Shown: in pieces, positions 8,726 to 15,956 of the stretch | Position numbering within the stretch: position 1 is the first letter of the stretch | How the letters are laid out: every line of letters starts with the position of its first letter | The notes under the pieces: model-generated | What the model saw: only the letters and a program-made list of their open reading frames with translations | Database searches by the model: none | Told to the model about the DNA's origin: nothing | Made by a program: the position numbers and the translations under genes | From: Cohnella baijiui | Lineage (GTDB): Bacteria; Bacillota; Bacilli; Paenibacillales; Paenibacillaceae | DNA length: 64,000 nucleotides | Assembly (NCBI RefSeq): GCF_020731285.1 | Contig: NZ_JAJFOW010000002.1 | Span: 124,001 to 188,000, forward strand | Direction of reading: 5' to 3'

Positions 8726-9637
8726 TCAGCCTTTCAGGCCGGCATGCATAAAGCTGTCGATGAACTTGCGCTGAAACGCGAGAAAGAACGCGATCAGCGG
8801 CGCCGCGACGAGCAGCGTCGCCGCGCATACGTAGGACCACTGCGCGCCCGATTCCGTCGACTTGGCGAACAGCGCCAATCCCACGGTGAGCGGCCGGTTC
8901 GTGTCGGAGTTGGCGACGATGAGCGGCCACAGGAAGTCGTTCCAATGGAAACTGACGGACACGATCGCGAACGACACGTAGACCGGGCGGCACAACGGGG
9001 CATAGATTCTCGCCAGGATGCCGAGGCGCGAGCAGCCCTCCAGGCGGACGGCTTCCTCCAGCTCGTACGGCAGCTGCCGGAACGCCTGGCGGAGCAGGAA
9101 GACGCCGAACGACGAGGCGAAATAGGGCAGCATGATGCCGAGCTTCGTATCGAGCAGCCCCATCTGATTCAGCACCTGGTAATTGGAAAAGACGAGCGCG
9201 TCCGGGGGAACTATGATCTGCGCCAGGAACAGCGCGAACAGGAGGCCGCGGCCGGCGAATCGGACCCGGGCGAACGCGTAGGCGGCGAGCGTGACGGTCA
9301 GGAGCTGCACGAGCAGGATCCCGAAGGTGATCAGCGCGGTGTTGACGTAATACCGGCCGAACGGCGCTCCCTCCCATACGTGCATGAAATTGGCGAGCGT
9401 CCAGGACGTCCAACCGCCGGCTCCGCCGCTTCCCGCCGCGGCGGACGGAGGCTGGAAAGCCGTACGGACCACCCAGACGAACGGAACGAGCCAGACCGCT
9501 CCGACGGCGAGCATGAGCAGATGCCAAAGCGCGGTCAGTCCCCCGCCGCGCGGGCGGAGCGCCGCGCGTTTCTCCCGCGAGGACGCTCGCTTGCGCGCCC
9601 CCTTCGTCGATCCCCAGGTCAGTTCAGGGTTGTTCAT
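8726..9637 (-). CDS. Carbohydrate ABC transporter permease, MsmG/AraQ type
   Basis: 303 residues with six membrane segments; the first begins about residue 33 after a basic N-terminal tail. The cytoplasmic EAA loop is EEAVRLEGCSRLGILARIYAPL, which contacts the ATPase. This subfamily forms a heterodimer with the permease encoded at 9655-10545, 17 bp upstream. No ATPase gene is in the operon, as usual for Firmicute sugar importers that share MsmX. Confidence 0.92.
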   Translation of the reverse strand: MNNPELTWGSTKGARKRASSREKRAALRPRGGGLTALWHLLMLAVGAVWLVPFVWVVRTAFQPPSAAAGSGGAGGWTSWTLANFMHVWEGAPFGRYYVNTALITFGILLVQLLTVTLAAYAFARVRFAGRGLLFALFLAQIIVPPDALVFSNYQVLNQMGLLDTKLGIMLPYFASSFGVFLLRQAFRQLPYELEEAVRLEGCSRLGILARIYAPLCRPVYVSFAIVSVSFHWNDFLWPLIVANSDTNRPLTVGLALFAKSTESGAQWSYVCAATLLVAAPLIAFFLAFQRKFIDSFMHAGLKG

Positions 9638-9654
9638 CCATCATTCTCCTCGGC

Positions 9655-10545
9655 TCATTCGTAATGAATGCTGCGATCCCAACCGAACACCTGCAGCGCG
9701 GAGATCAGCAGCAGCAGCGCGACCATCGCCACGGTCATCGCCGCGGCCATGCCCTGATCGAAAAATTGGAACGACGTCTCGTAGATGTGGTAGAGCAGCA
9801 AGCTGCTGGCGTGATTGGGGCCGCCTTTCGTCATGATCCACAGATGGTCGACCAGCTTGAACGCGTTCGTCATCGCGATGACGGCCACGAACAGCGTCGT
9901 CGGCATCGTGAGCGGGATCGTGATCCGTCCGAGCGCCGTCCATGCGCTCGCACCGTCGGCGGAAGCGGCCTCGTACAGATCCTTTGGAATTTGCTGCAGC
10001 GCCGCCAGGTAGAAGATCATGAAGTACCCGGCTTCCTTCCAGACCGCCATCGCGATCATGGCGCCCAGGACGGTGTGGGGACCGCCCAGGAGGCTTGTGT
10101 TTTGCCCGGACACCCAGGAAGCGAGCCTTGCCAGCAATCCGAAATGAGGCGTATATAAGAACAGCCAGATGTTCGCGACGGCGATCATCGGAATCATGTT
10201 CGGATAAAAAAAAGCGACGCGCGCGAACGTCCGGCCTTTGATCGCCTTGTCCGCGAACAGCGCCATCGCGAACGCGAGCGCCATGGCCAGAGGAACGGTG
10301 CCGGCGGCATACCAGACGTTGTTGACGAACACTTTCAGAAAGACGGGGTCTTTCAGCAGCGCGGCGAAGTTGCCGAACCCGACGAAGCGGGGCTTGGGCG
10401 TCGCCAAGTTCAGCTCGAACAAGCTGAGTCTCGCCGCCCGGAACATCGGATAATACGTAAACAAGCCTAAAAAGAGCAGCGAAGGGAGCACGAGTCCCCA
10501 TCCGAACGCGTTTCTGCCGACTCTTTCGTTCCAACCGGTCCGCAT
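9655..10545 (-). CDS. Carbohydrate ABC transporter permease, MalF/UgpA type
   Basis: 296 residues, six membrane segments, with the EAA loop DLYEAASADGASAWTALGRI near residue 205. The N-terminus (GWGLVLPSLLFLGLFTYYPM) is typical of the MalF/UgpA/LacF branch. The ATG at 10543-10545 follows GAGGAGG. It lies 85 bp after the binding-protein gene, separated by a strong hairpin at 10581-10612, which likely lowers its expression relative to the binding protein. Confidence 0.92.
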   Translation of the reverse strand: MRTGWNERVGRNAFGWGLVLPSLLFLGLFTYYPMFRAARLSLFELNLATPKPRFVGFGNFAALLKDPVFLKVFVNNVWYAAGTVPLAMALAFAMALFADKAIKGRTFARVAFFYPNMIPMIAVANIWLFLYTPHFGLLARLASWVSGQNTSLLGGPHTVLGAMIAMAVWKEAGYFMIFYLAALQQIPKDLYEAASADGASAWTALGRITIPLTMPTTLFVAVIAMTNAFKLVDHLWIMTKGGPNHASSLLLYHIYETSFQFFDQGMAAAMTVAMVALLLLISALQVFGWDRSIHYE

Positions 10546-10580
10546 GTCATGTGCCTCCTCGCGGCTCCGGGATGCGAACG

Positions 10581-10612
10581 GGCAGGACGAACGTAGGTCC
10601 GTTCGTCCTGCC
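10581..10612 (-). other. 13-bp perfect hairpin between binding-protein and permease genes
   Basis: GGCAGGACGAACG (10581-10593) and CGTTCGTCCTGCC (10600-10612) flank a 6-base loop. No T-tract follows on the minus strand, so it more likely blocks 3'-to-5' mRNA decay and protects the binding-protein transcript than terminates transcription. Confidence 0.75.
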
Positions 10613-10630
10613 GCGCGCGTCCGTATGCCG

Positions 10631-12001
10631 TTACTTGTTGAACGGAGCGAGCGCTTGCTCCGCTTCCTGCTGGGCGAGCTTCAGCGCGGTCGCCGCGTCG
10701 GTCTGGCCCGACAGCGCCGCCTGGATTTGATTGGTCAGCGCCGAAGACACTTTGCCGTGATTGTGCGTCGAGAGCTCCCGGAACGCGTACGCCAGCTGGT
10801 CGCGCGCCACGAGCGCTTGCGGGAAACCGGACGTATAGGCCTTCATCGCCTCGGTGTCGTACGCCGACTTCCGGACGCCGACGTAGCCGGAGGACGAACT
10901 GAACAGGGCAGCCTGCTCGGGCGCGGTCATGTACTGGACGAACGTCCAGGCCGCCGCCTGCTTCTCGAGGGACGTGCCCTTGAAGATGTACAGATTGCCG
11001 CCGCCCGTCGGCGACCCGAACTGCTTGTTGGCGGGCGGGAACGCGACGCCGAAGTCGAACTTGGCATTGTTCTTGACGTTCGTGAGGTTGCCGCTCGTGT
11101 GAACCATCATCGCCGTTTTGCCGGCGATAAAGTCGGTCGGCACCGTTCCCCAGTCGATGATGCCTTCCGGCATCGCCTTGTGCTTGCGGGACAAGTCGAT
11201 CCAGAATTGCAGCGCCCCGACGTTTTCCGGCGTGTCGAACATCGCCTTCTTGCCGTCGTCGGACATGATGTTCGCCTTCGGATCGCTCGCCGCCTGGCGG
11301 GCGAACATCTGGAACATCCAGTAGGAGTCGTCGTTGCCGGGAATCTCCAAGCCCTGATGGCCATCGCGGTTCAGCTTTTTCGCATCCTCGACCAGCTCGT
11401 CCCACGTTTGCGGCGGCTTCTCCGGGTCGAGTCCAGCGGCCTTGAACAGGTCTTTGTTGTAGTAGAGCAGAATGGTGCTCCGCTGGAACGGCACGCTGTA
11501 CGTCTTGCCTTCCGTCCGCGTGTCCTCGAGGAACGCCTCGTAGAAGTCGGAGGCGTTAAAGTCCGCGTCCTTCGCGATCAAATCGTCCAGCGGCAGGATG
11601 GCGTCCATGTCCAGCAAGCTGTAGAGCTCCGTCGACATCATGACGGCGACGTCGGGAGGCTGCTTCGCCTGAATGCCAGCCTGCACCTTGACCGTGTTGT
11701 CGCCGTAGTTGCCCGTGTAGACCGGCTTGACCCGGATGTCGGGATGCTTGGCCGTGAAGTCGGCGGCCATGCCGTCGATCACTTTGGTCAGCGGCCCGCC
11801 GACGTTGACGGGGTAATAGAACGTGATCTCCACCGGCGATTTCGACGGTTCCGCCGAAGGCGAAGCGGACGGCTGCTGCGTTTGGTCCGCGGAGGGCGAA
11901 GGCGCGGCCGCGTTCGCCTCGTCGCCGACGGAGCGGCCGCATCCGGCCAGCGTCAGCGCGCCGGCCAGCAAGAGCAAGGTGGATTGGCTTAATTTCCGCA
12001 T
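10631..12001 (-). CDS. Sugar ABC transporter substrate-binding lipoprotein
   Basis: 456 residues. The lipobox LTLAGCGRS places the lipidated Cys at about residue 21, followed by a Ser/Pro/Glu-rich tether and the binding fold from about residue 57 (VEITFYYPVNVGGPLTKVID). Family-1-type features include FTAKHPDIRVKPVYTGNYGD and the late helix AWTFVQYMTAPEQAALF. It captures the substrate outside the membrane for the permeases at 9655 and 8726. The start is ATG with GGGGAGAG upstream. Ligand unknown. Confidence 0.92.
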   Translation of the reverse strand: MRKLSQSTLLLLAGALTLAGCGRSVGDEANAAAPSPSADQTQQPSASPSAEPSKSPVEITFYYPVNVGGPLTKVIDGMAADFTAKHPDIRVKPVYTGNYGDNTVKVQAGIQAKQPPDVAVMMSTELYSLLDMDAILPLDDLIAKDADFNASDFYEAFLEDTRTEGKTYSVPFQRSTILLYYNKDLFKAAGLDPEKPPQTWDELVEDAKKLNRDGHQGLEIPGNDDSYWMFQMFARQAASDPKANIMSDDGKKAMFDTPENVGALQFWIDLSRKHKAMPEGIIDWGTVPTDFIAGKTAMMVHTSGNLTNVKNNAKFDFGVAFPPANKQFGSPTGGGNLYIFKGTSLEKQAAAWTFVQYMTAPEQAALFSSSSGYVGVRKSAYDTEAMKAYTSGFPQALVARDQLAYAFRELSTHNHGKVSSALTNQIQAALSGQTDAATALKLAQQEAEQALAPFNK

Positions 12002-12077
12002 GAACGAAGTCTCTCCCCGTATAACCGATATCGTTGATTTATGTCGTGTGATTGCGGTGCGTGATTGTGGAACGCGA

Positions 12078-12920
12078 TTATGGAGCGTAGCCTCTGAAGT
12101 TGATCGTCACCCGCGACGCGCCGACGTCGAGAATGTGCAGAATCGCCCCGTCCGCGGTCGGAAGGACCGCGATGCCCTGCGCCTCCGTTCCGTTCGGAAG
12201 ATGACGGTCGAAAGCCGCGGCGACCGCGCCGGTATCCGGATCGATCGTATAGACCGTCTGCGCCTCGTTGTCCGAAGAGGCGTAGAGCAGGCCGTTGTAC
12301 ACTTCGGCGCCCTGGATCCGGTCGATGCTTTGGGTGAGCGGCACCGTCTTGATCAGATGCATGTCGCTCAGGCTGAAGACGTTCAGGACGGTAGCGTTGC
12401 TCCATGCCGCCGTGTAGACTTGGCCGCGATCCGCATCGACGGCGACCCAAGGCACGCCGCCCGGATGCAGATTGAGGGGCAGCTCGTAGGATTTACCCGT
12501 GTACTTCAGCGTCTTCGCGTCATAGATCGCGATGTAGGGATGCTGATAGTTTTTGCTGTCCTCGATCGGCGCGTAGATTTTGCCGTCGTAGTAGGACACG
12601 TCGCCGATATGATCCCCGCCCTTCAGCGCGATCGCGAGCGGAATGGCGGCCGCGTTGCGGGCGAGCACGGTCTGGCCGTCCAACGCCGTGCGAAGCAGTC
12701 CGAGCGTCGAGTTGAACATCCATGCCGCGCCGTCCGTCGCGACGCCCTGTCCGCGTTCGAATGCGTCCAAGAGCGAGAACGTCTGAACCGACACCTCGTG
12801 CCACGAAGCCTGCGCGGCGGTAGCGGCGACGGAGGACGGCGTCCCGGACGCCGCGTACGACATCGAACCGAACGTCAGCACGCCGGCGAGCAGCAGACCC
12901 GACATTTTACCCCATTTCAT
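12078..12920 (-). CDS. Secreted beta-propeller-like protein of unknown function
   Basis: 280 residues. A signal peptide (MKWGKMSGLLLAGVLTFGSM, cleavage near SYAA) precedes repeated strands such as DVSYYDGKIYAPIEDSKNY, WVAVDADRGQVYTAAWSNAT, EVYNGLLYASSDNEAQTVYT and GIAVLPTADGAILHILDVGA, the texture of a YncE/NHL-type propeller. No catalytic motif is seen. It lies directly downstream of the AraC gene's 21-bp direct repeat and 76 bp upstream of the ABC binding-protein gene, so it is probably the first gene of that operon and may bind or process the substrate outside the cell. Start ATG at 12918-12920 has AGGAGGAG upstream. Confidence 0.72.
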   Translation of the reverse strand: MKWGKMSGLLLAGVLTFGSMSYAASGTPSSVAATAAQASWHEVSVQTFSLLDAFERGQGVATDGAAWMFNSTLGLLRTALDGQTVLARNAAAIPLAIALKGGDHIGDVSYYDGKIYAPIEDSKNYQHPYIAIYDAKTLKYTGKSYELPLNLHPGGVPWVAVDADRGQVYTAAWSNATVLNVFSLSDMHLIKTVPLTQSIDRIQGAEVYNGLLYASSDNEAQTVYTIDPDTGAVAAAFDRHLPNGTEAQGIAVLPTADGAILHILDVGASRVTINFRGYAP

Positions 12921-13010
12921 TGCATGACTCCTCCTATCGAAAGATGGAATGGATGGCCCGGCCGATGGCCCGGCTCTACTCTCATCCTATCGTCCGACGC
13001 CGGCTCGCCT

Positions 13011-13047
13011 ATTGAACAAAATGCGCCGATCGTTGAACAAAAATGCC
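13011..13047 (-). promoter_or_regulatory. AraC-type operator: direct repeats exactly 21 bp apart
   Basis: On the minus strand TTTTGTTCAA occurs at 13033-13042 and again at 13012-13021, with GCATTT in front of both. The 21-bp phase is two helical turns, the geometry of AraC/XylS half-sites. It lies about 90 bp upstream of the propeller gene, and the AraC gene is just upstream (13176-14021). A weak -10 (TAGGAT) follows about 22 bp later. Confidence 0.65.
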
Positions 13048-13175
13048 ATTCCGAGAAAGCGATAGGGCTAGGCCTGACGTTCGTGCGCCTTAACGGCAAA
13101 AAAGCCCGGGCGTTACGGCTTGGGAGAATCTCGCAAGCTTTGTCGCTGGGCTGGGTGCGAATGCGTAAGATGCGG

Positions 13176-14021
13176 TCAACGGGTCCCCGAGCGTCGATCC
13201 CCGGCGGCCTCCGACGCGTACTGCATCGGCGTAAGGCCGGTGATGCGCTTGAACGAGCGGGTAAAGTGGCCCTGGTCGGCGAAGCCGAACTGGGCGGCGA
13301 TCTCCTTGAGGCCCGACTGGCCTTTGCGGATCAGCGTCTTCGCACGTTCGATCCGAAGCCGGATCAGGTAATGGTGCGGCGGATAGCCGGTTTGCTGCTT
13401 GAAGAGCCGGATGAAATGGGATAGGCTCAAATTCGCCGCTCCGGCAAGCTCCAGAAGCGAAATGTCGCGCTCCGGATTCGCGCGCATCGATTGGATCGCT
13501 TGCTCGATCTCGCGGCTTCCGGAGCCGGATGGCGGCGTGACGCCGTCTGCCGCGAGCGTCCCGTAATGGTGGAGAAGATGAATGACGAGCATGCGGGCCA
13601 GCGACTCGGCGTAGACCGCCCCCTTGGCTCCGCCGCCGCGCAGCTCTTCGAACATCCACAGCCCCAGCTGCAGGAGCTTCGGATCGCGGACGTGGTACTG
13701 CCGGGTCAGCCGGACAAGCCCTCCGACGGACGCTCTCGCAAGCTCGTCTACCAACGAAGGTTCGATTTCGATCTTCAGAAAGTAGAGGGAGGCCCTCTCC
13801 CAGGGGCAGAGCACCACTTCGTGGGTGGGAATGACGTGGATCGTATAGTAATTTTCGTAATAAGAGGTGCAATGAATGCACACCAGATGCTTGGACGCCT
13901 CGGAAGCCGCGAACGCCTGCTGCGGGCTGTACCATTGCGACATCCGCACGCGATCCCAACCGAGCGATTCGCTGGCTAAGACCGGCATCGACGCTGCGAA
14001 CGATTCGCCGAACTGCTTCAT
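13176..14021 (-). CDS. AraC-family transcriptional regulator with cupin-like sensor domain
   Basis: 281 residues. The N-terminal 150 residues form a beta-rich ligand domain (HLVCIHCTSYYENYYTIHVI, PTHEVVLCPW). The C-terminal 100 residues carry two helix-turn-helix units (SLLELAGAANLSLSHFIRLF, KEIAAQFGFADQGHFTRSF) and end in ITGLTPMQYASEA, the AraC signature. It is cytoplasmic and lacks membrane segments. Its likely target is the 21-bp direct repeat at 13011-13047 in front of the propeller and ABC-transporter genes. The start is ATG 14019-14021 behind AAGGAGGG. Confidence 0.9.
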   Translation of the reverse strand: MKQFGESFAASMPVLASESLGWDRVRMSQWYSPQQAFAASEASKHLVCIHCTSYYENYYTIHVIPTHEVVLCPWERASLYFLKIEIEPSLVDELARASVGGLVRLTRQYHVRDPKLLQLGLWMFEELRGGGAKGAVYAESLARMLVIHLLHHYGTLAADGVTPPSGSGSREIEQAIQSMRANPERDISLLELAGAANLSLSHFIRLFKQQTGYPPHHYLIRLRIERAKTLIRKGQSGLKEIAAQFGFADQGHFTRSFKRITGLTPMQYASEAAGDRRSGTR

Positions 14022-14185
14022 CCGTATCCCTCCTTGAGATCCTTCCTTGTCCCCAGCTTACCAGCCGTGCGTCAATCCGGGATCAAGACGCTGTTAACGC
14101 TGCATTAATCCGGAGGAGGGCGGTGCTGTTCTAGCCGTGTGCTTCTTTCTTTCTTCTCATTTTCACGTTACAATATTATCCAATA

Positions 14186-14219
14186 GGTTAGAGGCTTTGA
14201 CGCATTAGCCTCGTTAACC
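14186..14219 (+). promoter_or_regulatory. Imperfect 11-bp dyad in front of the DUF1304 gene
   Basis: GGTTAGAGGCT (14186-14196) pairs with AGCCTC-TAACC (14207-14219) apart from a 2-base bulge, with a 10-base loop. It lies 18 bp before the TTG start. It could be an operator or a leader hairpin. Confidence 0.4.
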
Positions 14220-14237
14220 CCAGAGAGGAAGGATAGG

Positions 14238-14594
14238 TTGTTAAGTCTCATTCTAGTCGCTATTGTCGCCATCGAGCACATGTACATTCTCATCTTGGAA
14301 ATGTTCCTGTGGACGACGCCCAGAGCGAGGAAAGCCTTCGGAACGACCAAGGAAGTCGCGGAAGCTTCCAAAAGCCTCGCCGCCAATCAGGGGCTGTATA
14401 ACGGTTTTCTCGCCGCCGGCCTGATGTGGGGCCTGTTCCATCCAAGCGCTTCCTTCGGCCAGCAGATTCAGATCTTCTTCCTGGCCTGCGTGATCGTGGC
14501 GGCCGTCTACGGCGGCTTCACCGCCAAAAAATCGATTCTGCTCGTGCAAGGATTGCCCGCCGCGCTCGCTCTGCTCGCGGTCCTGCTTTCTTAA
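14238..14594 (+). CDS. DUF1304-family small membrane protein
   Basis: 118 residues from a TTG start at 14238 with GAGGAAGG upstream. Four hydrophobic segments are seen: SLILVAIVAIEHMYILILEM, LYNGFLAAGLMWGLF, IQIFFLACVIVAAVYGGF and LLVQGLPAALALLAVLLS. The conserved EHMYILILEM, A-x-NQGLYNGFLAAGL and YGGFT words match DUF1304, whose function is unknown. The gene stands alone and is convergent with the HupE/UreJ gene. Confidence 0.85.
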   Translation: MLSLILVAIVAIEHMYILILEMFLWTTPRARKAFGTTKEVAEASKSLAANQGLYNGFLAAGLMWGLFHPSASFGQQIQIFFLACVIVAAVYGGFTAKKSILLVQGLPAALALLAVLLS

Positions 14595-14671
14595 CGGTCG
14601 ACAGGGCCACCGGTTCCGATTGCCTCCCAATACGGCGACCACCGCTGGCTTGCAGCCATTTCGCTATAATA

Positions 14672-14709
14672 AAGAAGGGTTAGCCGGGCTACTCCGGCTA
14701 ACCCTTCTT
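14672..14709. terminator. Bidirectional terminator hairpin, 16-bp perfect stem
   Basis: AAGAAGGGTTAGCCGG (14672-14687) and CCGGCTAACCCTTCTT (14694-14709) surround a 6-base loop. On the minus strand it is followed by TTTATTATA, so it ends the HupE/UreJ operon well; on the plus strand it lies 77 bp after the DUF1304 stop. Confidence 0.82.
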
Positions 14710-14713
14710 GCCT

Positions 14714-15871
14714 TTACGAATTCAAAACGATTCGTTCCACCAGCCAGATCCCGCCTAGCATGAAGGCCAGGGAGGAAACCGCGATGACGGCACGCCTGGA
14801 GAACTTCCAGCGGTGAAGCAGCATCAGCAGCGGCAGGAGCGCGGCTACGAGCGTCACCTGGACGACCTCGATGCCCAGGTTGAAGCTGATGAGATCCGCC
14901 GCCAGCGCGCTGCGCGGAATATCCATCTCCACGAGGATGTCGGCGAAGCCCATGCCGTGGATCAAGCCGAACAGGAAAGTCAGCACCCATCGGTGGCTCA
15001 CCTGCTTGCGCACGACGTTGTCCACCGCGACAAAGCAGATGCTGAGCGCGATAAGCGGCTCGACGATGCTTCCCGGCACGTCGATGACGCCCAGCACCGT
15101 CAGCGTCAGCGTCATGCTGTGCGCGATCGTGAACGCGGTGATCATGCCGGCGTACTGCTTGAATTTTTGCCGGGCGATGAGCAGGGAGAACAAGAACAGC
15201 AGATGGTCGTAGCCCGTCAAAATATGATTCATGCCGAGGACGAAAAACGAATACCAGCCCCCGCCCGATCCGGCGCTCTCCGCCTCCGAACCGGTTTCCG
15301 CGTCCTTTGGCAGGCCGGCGGCCGCTTGGGCGGTGAGCGGCATCGACCATTCCCGGTACGGGCCGGAAAGGGCCGCGCTGCCGCTGCCGCTCCCGTACCG
15401 GATGGTAACCAAGTTGACGTAATTGGTCGCCGCGTCGCCTTCGTAGAGCCGATCCGTCAGCGAGACGGTTTGACCGGCGGATACCGGCGGATAAAACGCC
15501 TTCAGCACCGCTTTCGCCGCGCTTCCTTGGCGCTCCATCGTCAAGCTGACCGGGCCGGTCGCCGCTTGCTCCGCCTTGTCGACCGCGAGACGAATGTGCC
15601 CGAGCAGCAGCGTCTTCACCTCGTCGGCCGCGGCTTCGAGCTCTTCGGGCTCGATTTTGCCGTCCTTGTCGGCATCGGCGGCCGTCAGCTCGATGACGGA
15701 CAGCTCGTCCAGCGTATACGTCATTTCGACGCCCGACTTCGTGAATTGAAGCGTCGTATAGCCCGCGCTGTAGGCATGAGCGTCTGCTTGCCGTCCTGGC
15801 GGAATCAGCAGCAGCGCCAGCACGGCCGACAGGCAGAGGGCATAGCGCCATGCGACTTGACTGCGAAGCAT
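14714..15871 (-). CDS. HupE/UreJ-family membrane protein with extracellular N-domain
   Basis: 385 residues. A signal segment (about 8-30, ending ADAHAYSAG) leads to an extracellular domain of about 165 residues containing an EF-hand-like loop DADKDGKIEPEE. From about residue 205 seven membrane segments carry the HupE/UreJ_2 motifs GMNHILTGYDHLLFLFSLL, TAFTIAHSMTLTL and FGLIHGMGFA, with conserved His and Asp. Related proteins carry Ni or Co, but the function of this subfamily is not settled. It is the last gene after the SLH phosphatase, 85 bp downstream, with GGGAGGA before the ATG. Supply of metal to the phosphatase is a hypothesis. Confidence 0.85.
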   Translation of the reverse strand: MLRSQVAWRYALCLSAVLALLLIPPGRQADAHAYSAGYTTLQFTKSGVEMTYTLDELSVIELTAADADKDGKIEPEELEAAADEVKTLLLGHIRLAVDKAEQAATGPVSLTMERQGSAAKAVLKAFYPPVSAGQTVSLTDRLYEGDAATNYVNLVTIRYGSGSGSAALSGPYREWSMPLTAQAAAGLPKDAETGSEAESAGSGGGWYSFFVLGMNHILTGYDHLLFLFSLLIARQKFKQYAGMITAFTIAHSMTLTLTVLGVIDVPGSIVEPLIALSICFVAVDNVVRKQVSHRWVLTFLFGLIHGMGFADILVEMDIPRSALAADLISFNLGIEVVQVTLVAALLPLLMLLHRWKFSRRAVIAVSSLAFMLGGIWLVERIVLNS

Positions 15872-15956
15872 GAAAGTTCCTCCCGCAAATACGGCAGGGA
15901 CGCCATTCGCGAAAATGGCATCCCCGCCTGCTAGTGAAAGCTGAATACGAATCCGG

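Noticed and set aside
10544..11992. 482-codon plus-strand frame opposite the ABC binding protein
   Set aside because: Antisense shadow with Arg/Val/Leu-rich sequence and no start signal; the minus frame has a lipobox and binding-protein fold.
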